From the NCBI GenBank assembly GCA_948567375.1, contig OX419757.1:53940001-54004000 (forward strand): a stretch of DNA of 64,000 nt, in the 5' to 3' direction. Numbering within the stretch: the first letter of the stretch is position 1; the number at the start of each line of letters is the position of its first letter. Made by a program: the position numbers and the translations under genes. This document shows, one piece after another, positions 1 through 12,589 of this stretch. This DNA comes from Lunularia cruciata. Lineage: Eukaryota; Streptophyta; Marchantiopsida; Lunulariales; Lunulariaceae. Under the pieces are notes generated by a model. It saw only the letters and a program-made list of their open reading frames with translations, made no database searches and was not told the DNA's origin.

Positions 1-430
1 AAGAACAAAGAGGTAATGAGAGGAATTGGAGTGACAAAGAATTATTGAAAGTCTTTTCTCTTGAAGGACAGAGAAAGATCAATGGATTTTTGAGGGACAA
101 GGAATGATAGAAGGACTTATTGAAGGGAAGGCAAGTTCCTATCAAAGATATGAACTGAGGAGTCTTGTTTATTCACGATTCAAGAGGGTTTCTATGTGTT
201 TGGGTCCTGTGGTGTGTGGCCTTGGGTGGCTCTAGGAATGGAATAAATCAAGGAATGTGATAAGGATAGTGTTCAGGAAAGAAAAGGAAGACAAGAAGAG
301 TATTGAAAAGGGAGAAGAGAGAAGAGAAATTGAGGAGGATAAGGAGGATAGGAAAGAAACCAAGAGAAGGATTTTTGATGGACCAGAGAGCTAGACAAAT
401 TGGAGAACGGAAAGGAGTTTAAGAGTAACA

Positions 431-645
431 AGAGTGAAATCAAACAGAGTAGTAGAAACAGGAAAGCGGCAAGAGTGAAATCAAACAAAGTAGTAGAAAC
501 AAGAAAACATCAGAAGTGAAATCAAATAGAGTAAAGAGGGAGGAACACAAAAGCGGCAAGAGTGAAATCAAACAGAGCAATAGAAACAAGAAAATAGCAG
601 AAGTGAAATTGAACAGAGCATAGAGGGAGAAACAAGAAAACAGCA
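431..645 (+). repeat. Imperfect tandem repeat, unit about 41 bp
   Basis: The word GTGAAATC or a close variant starts at 434, 475, 516, 562 and 603, so the spacing is 41, 41, 46 and 41 bp. Each unit carries a variant of AGAGTGAAATCAAACAGAG followed by a stretch like TAGTAGAAACA. It sits within the purine-rich block. Confidence 0.8.
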
Positions 646-1044
646 AGAGATGAACAAAGTCAAAGAGGCAAAGCAATATCAAAGGAAATTGAAACCAGGA
701 GAGAAACAAAGGTGAAGAATGGAACGGGAAGTTTTTTTCTGCTGCAGCTGTGTGATGCCAAGGTTGCCAAAATCCTTGGATTATTTTATTTGGTGGCTGC
801 TTTTGTGGGTTGTTGACTTGATCAAAGGAAGTCTTCAAGGAGTAATAATTTGTGTTGATTGGTCAGAGGAAGTAGTATTCGGGGAATTCTATTGTTCTTT
901 ATTTGCTCAAATTGAATCAGGATTGTTGGTAGGAAAAGAAGGTAGGGGAAACAGGGAAAAATAGAAAACAGGAGAAGGATTTTTTATAGAACAGAGGATT
1001 GGTAAAATTGGAAGACTCTGAGGAGTTTTCGACAAGAAAGAAAA

Positions 1045-1285
1045 GGGGACAAGAAGATCAATAGGGGTTTGGCAAGAAGTTTTGGGAAGCAATAGTGGGG
1101 AATCAAAGGAGAGGGGATTTTGTTTGAGCAAGGACCGGACAGGAAGAGGGGATTTTGGAAGGGTTTGTGACTAGTGAATTGAAGGAGATGACATGAAAGA
1201 AGAAGAAGAACAAGAAGATCAAAGGGGGGGTTTTTTTTTAGGAAGTTGTGGGAAGCGGTAGTGTGAATCGAAGGAGATGACAAGA
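1045..1285 (+). repeat. Diverged direct repeat about 161 bp apart
   Basis: A segment with CAAGAAGATCA, a G/T-rich stretch, GAAGTTTTGGGAAGC and GTGGGGAATCAAAGGAG near 1050-1110 recurs in altered form near 1211-1275. This is local duplication within the purine-rich block. Confidence 0.5.
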
Positions 1286-2508
1286 AAGGCAAGAACAGCA
1301 TGGAAGAATAGGGAGAGAAAGGCCTGGTGGGAGAGGGGAAGATTATTGAAGGGTCATGGCTGGATGTGGGAAGGAGAAGACAAATTTCAAGAGAACAGCT
1401 CCAAATAGGGGAGAGACATAAGAGTTTTTTTTTCTTTTTCTTTTCTTTCTCATTGAGAGAAAGGAAGGAGTGGGAGCAATATTGGAGAGAAAGACTTGGT
1501 TGTGCAAAGGGGTTTGGGGAGATTGCAGCAAGGACAAGAAATTATCAAAGAGAGCTTTGTGGGTTTGCAGGAGAGAGAAGGTTCAAAGGAGATGTGAAAG
1601 AGAGACACGATTGATGTTTCAAAAGGAAGATTGGTTTGAGAGGAAGAGAAATCCTTAAAGAGGAATGACTTGGGCTGTCTGGAACAGAGTAGAGAAAATT
1701 TTGGAAGAACAAAGACTTGGTGTTTGTGTGAGAAGAGTTAACTTTGAAGGAGAGGCAAGGCCTGGCTGTATGAAGGAGTAGGGGTTTGAAGAAGGAAGAA
1801 TGTGGCCTAGATGACAAGGGATCAAAGGGCTGAAAAGGAACATAGAGAAAAAATCCCCAAAGGATTTAGGGCTAGCTGCCTAGACAGAGAAGTAAGAGAG
1901 GATAGAGTTTTCAAGAGAAGAGAAAGAAGAGAGAGAAGAGAGTAGTTGCTATTTATGCAAACCAAGAAGGGTTTCCCATCACACAAGGAGTTGGAGACAT
2001 AGTTCTAACTAGAGGAACTTTTTGAAGAGATAAAGAAGTGCTTGGCAAGGAGGAAGAAATGTAAAATTTGAAGCGGTCAGGCCGGTAGCATCCAAGGAAG
2101 AGAAGACAACTTGGGGTTGAATTTTCCTAGACAAAGAGGTAAGAGGAGGAGAAAAACCCCGAGGCTGGTTTGGTCTGGTCTGAGCAAAGATAAATCTGGG
2201 TACGTCAAGAGCTTGGACTTTGCTGTGACAAAAGCTTATGCATTGCCTCTGACCGGAGCTATAGACATTGACTACGACAAGACCCTTAGACCTTGATGTG
2301 GGAGAGAAATAGAGAAATTTTTCACAGTTGGACTGGTCTGAACTAAACATGCAAGTGAGAGAGAACATGTTGGAGACCAATTTTGAATTTGGTTATTATC
2401 GTTCCTTCCTTTTACTTATTTGACAGTCATAGGGACTTAGGTGAGCTCAGTGCATTACTTGGAACTAGTTATTTCCCAAGTGGACTTGTAAATAGCAAGA
2501 TGAGGGTG

Positions 2509-2906
2509 TGTTGAAAGTTATGCAATTCTTGTGGATAAATGTGTTTATTGAGAATTATGAATAGTGCCATGAAGAAGGACTCCATTCTCGGCTTCTAGTT
2601 TAGTACATGTAGACAGATCAAGTCATTGATCTATTTGCCCTGGATTGAGTCTAGGCCATACCTTGTGACCTGCCAAACAGACCTCACCAGAGCCATAAAC
2701 CTCAACCCAAAGCTTAACAAACATGAACATGCTATAGTGATACATTAAGTTCAGTGTTAACCCAAGAAATCCAACCAAATAGTCCTAAAAAGAGCCTGCA
2801 AATAGGAGCAACTATAGGCAGCTGCTCTATAAAAAGGAGGAAACTGCAATCATATGAAAGAGCAAAGGCTACAATAAACTGCAGAGGAACTTCTAACTCT
2901 TCGACA
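2509..2906 (+). mobile_element. Candidate LTR (3' end of a plus-strand LTR element)
   Basis: The segment opens with TGTTGAA and closes with TTCGACA, a near-perfect terminal inverted repeat of TG...CA type, and is preceded by the purine tract AGATGAGGGTG. A TATA-like TATAAAAAGG lies at about 2827, late in the segment as expected for a U3/R boundary. The sequence right after 2906 is gypsy integrase on the other strand, so this element appears nested in the gypsy element. No second LTR is in the window, so no target duplication can be checked. Confidence 0.5.
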
Positions 2907-3490
2907 AATAGGATAACCTAAGCATGAGCAGTTAGGTGCCATGCGTACTCTTGAGACCCTCCGATCTCCTCAACACCATCTGAACCAGTCTCTCTGCTAA
3001 GCCATCTGCCTCAAGGTGATCTCAAGATATAGTATGATGATCAATCAAAGCCTTATCACACAAGACCTGAAACTCCCCCAAGAACTTTGTACCTTGATTA
3101 GTCAAAACCTCAACGGGTGCACCAAAATGACTAAGAACTTAATCTAGGAATGAATAAGTTGTCCCTTCACTAGAATTGTCACAAAGTGTCACCAACTCAA
3201 TCCACTTGGAGAAGTGCTCCACCATCACCAAAACATATTGATGATGTCTCACAATCAACGGTAAAGGTCCAACTAAGTCCAAACTCCAACGGTAATCCAC
3301 TCCCATGATAGGTAATGGGTGTAACTGTGGCATAGGAGCATTGAATGATGCTCTAACTTGGTCACAAACCACACATCTAGCAACAAATTATTGTACCTCA
3401 GTCTGCATACCGCACCACCAATAATGACTCTGGAGTAAGCTATATGTATGCTTTACTCCAAAATGTCCTAGCTCCTCATGAGCATGATGG
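2907..3490 (-). pseudogene. Gypsy element A integrase remnant
   Basis: The minus strand shows an HHCC zinc motif (HHAHEELGHFG ... CVVCDQ) near 3360-3490, followed by the integrase core (MGVDYRWSLDLVGPLPL, then FGAPVEVLTNQGTKF and ADGLAERLVQ) down to about 2950. The core's catalytic Asp is in the SLDLVGPLP stretch. In-frame stops interrupt it, for example just before FVARCVVC. The C terminus is missing because the left LTR cuts in at 2907. Confidence 0.85.
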
Positions 3491-3908
3491 ACCAACTATA
3501 GTCTCTGATATGAAAATGGTACTACTCTCACTCTACCATCCTCCCATACATGCAAAAGGTGTCTGCCCTTCAATCTGATTTGTTTGGCTTACTAAAGGAC
3601 ACAATCTCTCTCCTTTGCCCCAACTGTGCCACCCACAACACCAGTGCAAAGATAGTCCATCACTAAGACATCATCATGAATGTCTCGCTAAACTATACCA
3701 ATATCTTCACTCTCCGGATCTGTGACCTCAATAACTCTTCTTGTATGCGTTGAGAGAGATACCACCAAAGTCTCAAAAAATATACAAAGAAAGGCCAATG
3801 CATGCCAACTTGGCACCATCTCCTCATCTGTCTCACCATACCAATGTGCTCCAGTCTGATCTTGCTGATTGGGACATGGGTTTCTACTCAACCCATTTGC
3901 ATCATAGT

Positions 3909-5321
3909 TCACCACTCTTGTTCAATGAAATCATACTCTTGTAAAATCAGAGCCCATTGTGCAAGCTTCCTTGAAAGCTTGTCGGACTTCATTAACCACT
4001 TTAACGGCTGATGATCAGTGATGAGAGTGAAGGGATTACCAAATAAGTAATATTGGAAATGTACTATTGCCCAAACTGCTACCAAGCACTCTCCCTCATA
4101 TGAACTATACTTTGCCTCCACTAAATTGTTGGAGCGACTAGCATAGGCCATCACAAACTCCTCTCCTCATCATAATGTTGGGTGAGCACCGCTCCAAGTC
4201 CCAACATACTCCAATCAATATGAACCTGAAATGGTAGTCCTTTGATTGGTCTCCTCTAAATAGGAGCAGATGTCAACCTCTCATTGAGCTCTACAAAAGC
4301 TCTCTCTAACTCCCTAACACCACTCTTGTGTAAGCTTGGTCAGCTTTTTCAAGGCCTTGGCAATGGCACTAAATCCTCTAACATAGCGGCGATAGAAGTT
4401 CACCAACCCAAGGAATACTTACACTCTGCTCACATCTATAGGCCGAAGAATATGTGCAATAGCCTCCACCTTGGTCTATTGGGGTAGATAGTGTGACCCA
4501 AATACCCAACCTACTTGTGGAAGAATCTACACTTCCCAGGATGTAATTTTAGTCCATAAGATCTCAACCTCTCAAACACCTCCAACAATTGTCTCTCATG
4601 CTTCTCTACAATAGTGCTGTAGACTAAAATGTCATCAATATAGCACCAAGAAAAATCCAATCCAGCTAGGATACTATCCATGACCTTGTGGAACTAAGTA
4701 GGAGCATTCTTTAATCTAAATGGTAAGAACTTCCATTGATATAACACATCCTTTCCATGAGGATCAATAGCCTAAAATGTTGTCTTGGACTTATCCTCCT
4801 CCCTGATTGGCAATTGATGATATCCCGCTCAAAGATCCAAAGTACTAAAGACCTTTGCATGCCCAATTGCATCAAAAATCTCCTCCGGTGTAGGCATGGC
4901 ATACCCATCCGCCCTAGTTTGTCGATTGATAGGACGGTAATCTCCACACATCTGCCTATTTGTGTAGTTTCCATGCATATCCTTCTTGGCTAGCATCACT
5001 ATAGTTGATGCATACTCTCCATGTGAGATCTCTACCAAACCAGACTCAAAAAGGTCTCTACTCCACCTTTGAATCAATGTCCTCTCCATATCACTATAGC
5101 AATAAGGACGTTGGAAAACTAGTGTATCGCTAGTGAGCTCAATCCTTATACCAAGTCCCTCCCAAATCCTTCATATTGAAGTAAAAACAACTTGTGTAGC
5201 TCCTCAAGAACCTCCAAATTCTCCATCTTTCCTCTCTAGTAAGCTTGGGTCCAAGATCTGACTCCCAAGTATCCTTTGTAATTGTCGTAGGAGTGGAAGA
5301 TGTACTGACAAGCTGCTCCAA
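3909..5321 (-). pseudogene. Gypsy element A reverse transcriptase and RNase H remnant
   Basis: The pre-RT segment (EERWRIWRFLRSYTS, 5139-5321) leads into RT with GLVEISHGEYAS, MCGDYRPINRQT and KVFSTLDL (4829-5089). The polymerase YIDDILVYS box is at about 4612-4640. RNase H follows at 3909-4154 (YSSYEGECLVAVWAI and FTLITDHQPLKWLM). Frame breaks occur between these blocks, so no full-length product can be made. Confidence 0.88.
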
Positions 5322-7620
5322 TGGGCCCTTGGGAGCAATAGTATCATGCTCCCGAGCACTAGAGATCCTAACCTATGTGTGAAAAACTCCCTCCACTCTG
5401 TCTACAAGCTCCACACGTCCTCTAGCTGCATCCCAAGTAGACCAAGAGTGTAATCCAAGTAGACCACGCTCACCTGGATGGACTCTAAGTAGACCACACT
5501 CCCTAGTAGCTATTGGTTGTGTCCCAAAAATACCATGTCCACTTGGTCCATTAACCCCAACATGTGCCTAAATTGTCTTGATAGGCACAAGGTTCATAAG
5601 TGTCCGAGTGGTGATGCCTATCAAGCGCATCCTACACTGCTCTACCAAGCCAGGGCTCACAATCCAAGTCAAACCGTTTAAGTCCATAGCCTGACCTAAC
5701 ACCTTACATTTGGATGCCTCTAATACTACTAGAACAATGGTAATACCGGTGCAAAAACCCATCACCCACTCTCTCTCATTGGCATTGGTCTCCACCAACT
5801 GCTATAACTATGAGCCCCAAACAAGTCCAAGTCCTCCTTCTCAAAAAGCATGAGAGCTTGGGAAACTCATGAGTGTAGAAAATGCGGCTCTAGGCTGTCC
5901 AACTAGGTTCACCATTTCTATAGGTGACCTATCAACCACTACCACTGTTTGAGACTGACGCCCAACATCCAAGATGTCATCAACAAGGATGTGGTCAAAT
6001 CGTTGAATCCCATCATAAGCACGCTATAAAACCTCCCTGGGTAGGAGGTTTTTCCACCAAAGACGAAGACAATGAGCCCGTGATCCTACTTTGGCTGCAT
6101 CTAATAATACATGAGTTCCCATCCAACAATGGACCTAATGTGTACTCGCCACCACTCTGGTGCAAGAATCACATATCAAAGGAATGTTCCCCAATAAGTA
6201 AGCTGGAGAAACGGATTGATGAACCTAGAGATGTTGTAGTATCCGTAATATCTCCCAAAATAGAGATCTTGAAGACCCAAACCTTGGCCAACACGTGTAT
6301 GTCCTTAACATGGCCATCCTAAAATCACCAAATGAATAGTCCCATGTCTCTCCAAATCATGCACTCCCGGTAGGGCCTTTTGGTAACCTTTGACTGTTGA
6401 CATTGGTAATAACTCAAGATACCAATAGGCCGAGTATACCATATGATATAGAGAGACTTGCCTAGCAATCTCATCTCCCTTCACATACAAGTACCTCTAT
6501 ACTTGTATACCTACTTGTAATACCGCAGCAAGTCCGGTGCTAATCTCAACGAACAACTCCAATAGACATATCCCTTCTATTGGATACTGCCAAACAATGA
6601 GTGTGGTATCCAGAGGTGTCAAATTAAATGACTCTGGAGGCTCATCTTCACACTCATCTCTTGATGGTATGAAGGCTCCACTCCAAGCCTTTGCACCAAC
6701 TGATCTGCATGGTGCTACAATGCCTCCTCAAAACTCCACAATAGAACATCCAAGGTAGATAGAACAATCCTACTCGTACTCCAAATCCAATTGATCTCCT
6801 CTGGTACTTGATTATCCTCTGCATGGGCATTCCCCTCTAACAAATCACCAGGCCAAGTAACTGCACCATTGAAAGCTAAAAATGAAACGCCCATGGTTCC
6901 GGACTGTAGTGAGCCAAGACTGCCACTACTAAAGTGTACTAGTAGGCAATGTACCCGTCCCTCAACAGACAGCCAACCTAGTCTATAGAAGGTTGTCTCC
7001 TCCCAATAGTCAATGCTAAAACCCATGAGGTATAACACTGCTCCTCCAACTAGCACATTATATGACTCAACTATTGTTGCAATAGCTTGAGCTCTCACCA
7101 CTGAGCTATCAGTCGGATGACCAAGCTGAACTTGCACAACAAGCACCCCACGTGTGATGTATTATGTCAAACCACCACCTAGAGATGTCTAGATTTGAAA
7201 TGGGCACCTCTCCACATCATTCTTTTGTAACTCTAGACCAACTATTGTAGCCTTTCCCAACATAAGGGGTTGCGCACCAAAGTTTAACAAGACTCTCTAT
7301 GGTGTGTAGACCTTCCTTGAAGGTCCCACCAAATGGAAAATCCCCCTCTGGTTATCCAATAAGACAACACCAGTTGTAAACCGTGCTCTCTCAAAGGCCA
7401 ATCTAGCTGGCAACTCCTCTAGTCTAGCCACTACTGCCTGCCATAAACCACTAGTCATTGAACGGATCTCCTGCTCCTCAACCAAGTTAGTTCCACTACC
7501 AACCACCTCTGCTCTAGTAGTAGGAATCGGATCATCCCTACTCTCATAAAGCGTGGCAGCCAACCATAATATTGGGGTTGGGTCAACTCCCAATGTAAAC
7601 ATGTCATTGGTTGAGAACAA
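5322..7620 (-). pseudogene. Gypsy element A linker and protease-like region, decayed
   Basis: Minus-strand fragments between gag and RT, for example VLVGGAVLYLMGFSIDYW at 6715-7146 and a frame at 7297-7620, keep the orientation and lie where the protease belongs. I could not place the catalytic DSG or DTG motif with confidence. The plus-strand frames here are shadows. Confidence 0.5.
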
Positions 7621-8199
7621 AGAGCATCACATAATCAGCCGAGCCGCCGCCAACATCATACTAGACTCATTTTGTGTAGTAGCAGGTGGCTGACTAGTAG
7701 GTAGTCCATCATCCACTCCATTGCTACCTACCACACCTGCACTGGGACATCTAGGAACCATGGATGTCATCTGCAATGCCTCAGATAGCATGAAAGATTG
7801 GGGAAGTCTGACTTGTCTCCCAACTTCTCTTTTCTATGGGTCCAACTCCATTGATGCTCCTTTAGGCTCTAGAGCACATACTGCACTCCTAGTCACAACT
7901 GCAGATGCATCTAGTTATGTTGCTCTGCACATGAAGTCCAAAGCATCTCTATCACTAGCATATGAGGTGGAAGCCTCAGCACCCAAATCTGATCTCCTCT
8001 TAGCAATAGCCATACCAGCCAATCTTTGCTCCAATTGCTCAATCCGAGTACCCATAGTTGTATTAGAAGTAAGGGTAGGTACCGCTCTTCTACTAGGTGT
8101 AGATCCTCTACCACCACCTCTACTACCTCGTCCTCCATGAATTGGAGCTCCTCTACTACCTGCCATAGTAGCCTTACCACTCCATAACTCCGGGTGTAG

Positions 8200-9236
8200 G
8201 TCAGAGCATTGGTCACTAGTATGACCAAATCTGTGGCAATGCTCACATTGCCTCTGTGCTAGCAGTGATGCGCCCGAGGTATCAGGTCCACAACCTTGAG
8301 TACACTCTCTTTGATGGTGAGGTCCACCACAAGTCCAACAAGCAACACCACTACTCATTGGGTGCTATTGACCCAAAATGAAGGTAAGGGTCAAACTCCA
8401 CTATGCCCTCCACTCGCTCCATAGGATCTAGGTTGTCCACCTTGTCCTTGAAAACTAATTGGGTGTGATGCACTCTAAAAGAAGTAACAACTTTGGATGA
8501 GGTCTCCCTACCAAATCCAGATGTCACCACTCTCTCTTCCACCATGTTGAGCTCAATATGCTTAGCCAAACCAAAGACCATTGCCAAAGTAGGCAAAGTA
8601 GCATATAACAACGTAGCATCACAAACTCTATGTTGCAACTCCTTGTCCAATATCCCATACCAAAATTGGACTACCTAGGCCTTAGTAACTCCTTGAGTGA
8701 AATTGATCAACCACCTCATGTGAGTGTATGCCTCACATAGACTCTCTCCAACCTTCTGTTGGAACTCTTGCAAGCTCCTCAGCTTGTCAGTCCGCACTCC
8801 CTTGTAGTTTTGCCTCAAACACAGGAAGAACTCCACCATGGGGTTAAACTCCGGTACCACACCACCTCCTACAGCAATACCTCCACTTGTGGTAACATTA
8901 TCTCTATAACTCAATCTTCTCCAAATAAACTCTCTTGAACTCATGGTAGTCGTCCATCAATGGACCTTCCAAATGCTTAAACAACCTCTTCCATGCCATG
9001 AAAGGTATAAACAAAGTTGGGTTCCGCATCTACTGCAGATCACACCAACTATTGAACTCCTGGATGAAGTCATCCAACTCAATGGTACCCATTGTACCAA
9101 AATAACACCTAGGGCCTTTGGAGGCCCCATAAATCTCATCCATGTCCCATAACAATGGTGCGGACATGCCAAGTGCACTCTCAATTGAATCAGCTCTTGT
9201 GTCAAACTCCAACTTAAAGTCAATCTCCTCCCTCAT
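8200..9236 (-). pseudogene. Gypsy element A gag with two CCHC zinc knuckles, decayed
   Basis: The capsid-type gag stretch is seen at 8675-8944 (FFLCLRQNYKGVRTDKL and LCEAYTHMRWLI) and in fragments up to 9236. Two zinc knuckles follow at 8200-8358: CWTCGGPHHQREC, spaced nearly canonically, and CEHCHRFGHTSDQC, an exact CX2CX4HX4C. The frames are split by stops. Knuckles of this kind bind nucleic acid during RNA packaging. Confidence 0.8.
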
Positions 9237-9240
9237 TGGG

Positions 9241-11642
9241 ACCTGAGATATAGACTGATATTGAGCGTCACTCTAAATAAACCCACTATGTATTGTAGGG
9301 CTATCTCCTTTGGAATCTTTAAAGAACTTCATTGTGACAAAGTAACCACAAACTGCAACAACAAGTACTCCACCAAGTGCCAAAACTAACAAAACACTAC
9401 CCACTAATGTAACTCTACCTAAGACAACTACACTAGGGGTAAGGGTGACATGTAAACCTACCATCACAACATGCATTCTCATATTCTGCAAGTCATCACT
9501 TCCTACTTCATTGGAGAGAAACAAAGATAGTTTGACTAGTCATCACTCTAGCCTCACTACTGGGAGCACACCAGAGCACCAAAATCAAAATTTAGTGCAC
9601 CTCACACAAACACCATATACAAACAAGAAGCAAAGAATGGAGGGGGTCCAATCACAAGAATGCTAAACAACAATCCTCTATCTCATAAATCAACATAGGA
9701 CTGACTATACCACCATTTGGCATTTGATATAATTGGAGTACCTATCTACTTCTTGAGTTCCGAGGATCAGTAAGGATCAGATCAAAGTTCTTCTCGCCAA
9801 AATCTTACATAAATCCTTCACAAAATTTGACGTAAAATCTGACATAAATCCCTAAAAATGGCTGACCACTAAATCCTCCGCTAACTCTTCACTCAAACCA
9901 AATTGGAAAAATGGTTTTTGTCCAATTCTAATTTGTGAGGATTTGCTCCCAACTCCACCTTCAATTTCAGTTTCTGAGCTCAACTCGTAACAAATTGGTC
10001 TTGAGCTCAAAATCATAGCTACCGCTTGAAAATTGCTTCTCCTTGGCTCCAAATTTTTCCAACGCTTCTGCATACACACTCTCTCAAGGAAATTTGAACT
10101 ACTCAATTGAGATACCACTATACATTGAGCTTAGAGATACCACCAACACTCGTAGTTCCTACATCCAATTTCCCCTTGACTCAATTCTTTGATGTAATCA
10201 AATTGTTTACAACTTGAATCAATTAAACTCAGATCAATACTTGATCTAATCCTCAACAACTTGCCAACAACAAGGCACTGATTACAATCAAACCACACCC
10301 ACTCTAGCTAAGAGAATCCAGGTGATGCTCGTGGCTTTCTGTCCACTCTAGCAAGGAACTCAAATGCTCAACATCAAAGAAGTGAGCTCTTTGGAGCTGC
10401 ACTTCTAGGGTATACTCCTGATTTTGACCTAGGTGTCATCCCAACGGTCCCCCTTATGGCACACCTGACGGTGCAATGGTGCAAGTGATAGTGGGCCCCA
10501 CCATGAAGTTAGTACCCTAAACAAAAAATTGGACAGTCTGAAAGTAGTCTATGAGTGACTGCCAAAATGCCTCTAACTACTTTCACTGGAACTCCAATGT
10601 TTGAGCAATCTAGATGCGACACTACAAATGGCATGACGAAGTATCTCACAAATTGAATAAATCCTTCATATGACAACCACAACTCAATTCAATGGCATGA
10701 AGATCTCATTTTTATATCTTGATAGGGCTTTCTTGGAGGCCTATCTTTCTTACAAAGATCAACAATATGAACCATCCTAAGAATACAAAGATGACAAAGA
10801 TGTTTCATTGAGAAGTCTTGTTGTTGCATATCATATTGTCACAAAGTTTTGTTATCACCTGGTCATTTCTTTACAAAGATATGTGAGAACAAAGTTTTGT
10901 CATACAAATTTCTATCATCATCCAAAGTGCCATCAAATGCCATGGCACAAGAATTCATGCCTCTTACATGAATGAGTTGCTAAAAGATATACTCCAAGAT
11001 GTTTGGCACCAAGTGGTACATATTTATTGCATGACCTTGATCTTTCACCAACCACCATGATGGATGAAGGATAGACCAATTTTGACATGACTATAAAATG
11101 AGTATCTTGCACCACAAGGAGAACTTCTTTTACTTTTCATTCTTTTCAATGATGAAAGTTTGTTGTGCCATGTAAGAATCTACCTTTGCTACTTATAGGA
11201 ATCACTTTTTCACCAACAAATTCCACAAGCTCAAGATTTTATGTAAGTGAGTATTGGTAATAAAGTAGATTCTCAAATTAAAATAATTAACAATAGCACA
11301 ATTAATTGCAAAGGAAAGAAGACAAGGGAAATCTATAGGAATCATCTACAAACCTCTAGAGATTTTTGAGTGGGGTTGTATTGCAATTACCTCAAGAGTT
11401 AGAATTTTGAGTTCTTGCTTTGGGATAAGGGTTTAAAAAATCTCCTTGCTAGAGAAGATTTTCAATAACTCCAAGATGAGTAATAAGACATTGAAGCAAG
11501 TCTAACAATGTAGACAAAAGACCATTGGCAACAAGTGCTAGGAGATGAATGCTTCTCATTTGGCCAAATACACATGGAAACTTCACATGGCCATTTGAGT
11601 AAGAAGTTGAAGGAAAAAATTGATGACTAATTTGTGAGTGGA
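9241..11642. other. Unassigned repeat-derived DNA between the two gypsy elements
   Basis: No gene or domain was recognised. The part to about 10,700 is where the leader and 5' LTR of element A should lie, but no TG...CA pair or primer site was convincing. The part from 10,700 to 11,640 is AT-rich with no motif. A TATA-like TATAAAATGAG lies near 11,092. Confidence 0.4.
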
Positions 11643-12242
11643 TGTAATACTCCAAGGATAGGAGAACTCTCCAAGAAGAGATACAAGAGAAAATACAAGC
11701 TTCACAATCAATACTCTAATGTCCAAAGGAGCACCTTCTCTTTATTATATAGCAAAGAGGATCCCCTTAAAGGAAGCTCCAACCTTGGATCATATACATG
11801 GATTGGTGACATATCAATGAGCTCTAGCCTTAGATTAGTTGCCTGGATGGATGACATGTTTGTCCTTGTCCTATCTAGTTGGTCAAATAGGTTTAGCCGG
11901 AGGAAATCTTTATTGAATCTTCTTGGAGGAAGCTCAAAATTGCATGAGCAAGGTATTATTGGAAAGCTCTCAATGAGACAAATAGTGGGGAGAGACAATA
12001 ATCCTTTTCCACTAAAGAAAGAGATTTCACATTTTTGAGGCTTAATTCATCCATTTAGGCCTCTAAAATTGGCTCTAAAGTTTTTAGGCTATTTTTGGCT
12101 TCTGCACTATTAGTAGAAATACTCTTTTGGTGACACCTCTATCTGATCTACCTAGCCTATCATGAAAAAAATCCTTCAAGATGTTACCAAGCCAATTTTC
12201 ACCTTAAGATAATATGTTTAGCCATTAGTAATTAGTATTACA
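11643..12242 (-). mobile_element. 3' LTR of chromovirus B
   Basis: On the plus strand it runs from TGTAATAC (11643) to GTATTACA (12242), an 8-bp perfect terminal inverted repeat, 600 bp in all. It is the reference copy for the six related LTRs in 11,643-24,578. Confidence 0.9.
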
Positions 12243-12259
12243 AACCTCCACCTCCCTTT
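12243..12259 (-). other. Polypurine tract of chromovirus B
   Basis: The minus strand reads AAAAGGGAGGTGGAGGTT directly before the TG of the LTR. This is the plus-strand primer site for reverse transcription and identifies the neighbouring LTR as the 3' one. Confidence 0.8.
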
Positions 12260-12589
12260 TAAGATGCAATGTCCTTGTTGCAAAGTTGTTGCTCAAAAAA
12301 TTTAACTAACACGAATGCATTGGTCAAGTTGGTTGTTGGCTCCCATGTTGCCCTATACAATGGGCACCCTTTCCAATATACAAGATATTCCACACATGGA
12401 TAGCAAGTACCACGGATGTGTTTTTGGAGAATACTTTCAACTTCATATTCCTCCATGTCATCAATGAGGGTTGGACAAGGTCAAATTTCTTGTGTAGAAG
12501 AGAAATGGGGCGGTCAAGATGCATATCTATGTAGTAAGGAAACATGGAATAGTGGATGAATCTTCATGTGTGATGGTAGCTCAAGGTGG
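12256..12589 (-). pseudogene. Chromodomain at the integrase C terminus of element B
   Basis: The minus-strand frame 12259-12456 reads EEYEVESILQKHIRG, VEYLVYWKGCPLYRATWEP, then a helix with FVLVKFFEQQ. The Y-W-x-G and TWEP signatures are typical of chromodomains. In chromoviruses this domain directs integration to marked chromatin. The rest of the integrase lies beyond the solo LTR inserted at 12590. Confidence 0.85.

Larger units (their letters stand above)
1..2508 (+). other. Purine-rich non-coding block, probable interior of a non-autonomous LTR element
   Basis: The plus strand is strongly enriched in G and A over about 2 kb and has no convincing long reading frame; the short frames here are low-complexity. 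It ends at an AGATGAGGGTG tract (2498-2508) directly before a candidate LTR, which fits the polypurine tract and 3' untranslated part of an LTR element running left to right. The left end lies outside the window. The assignment rests on that junction only, so it is an inference. Confidence 0.35.
2907..9240 (-). mobile_element. Decayed Ty3/gypsy retrotransposon (element A)
   Basis: Read on the minus strand, the order is gag, two CCHC knuckles, a protease-like region, reverse transcriptase, RNase H, integrase, which is Ty3/gypsy order. The coding frame is broken many times by stops and shifts. The 3' end is cut off at 2907 by the plus-strand LTR. The 5' LTR was not resolved; it should lie somewhere between 9,300 and 10,700. 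No chromodomain was seen, but the integrase C terminus is missing. Confidence 0.85.

Noticed and set aside
7721-8140. A 139-codon plus-strand frame
   Set aside because: It is antisense to the gypsy gag and linker region.
9541-9720. Primer binding site of gypsy element A near CTATACCACC or CAGAGCACC
   Set aside because: Matches to known tRNA 3' ends are poor, and no LTR end lies next to them.
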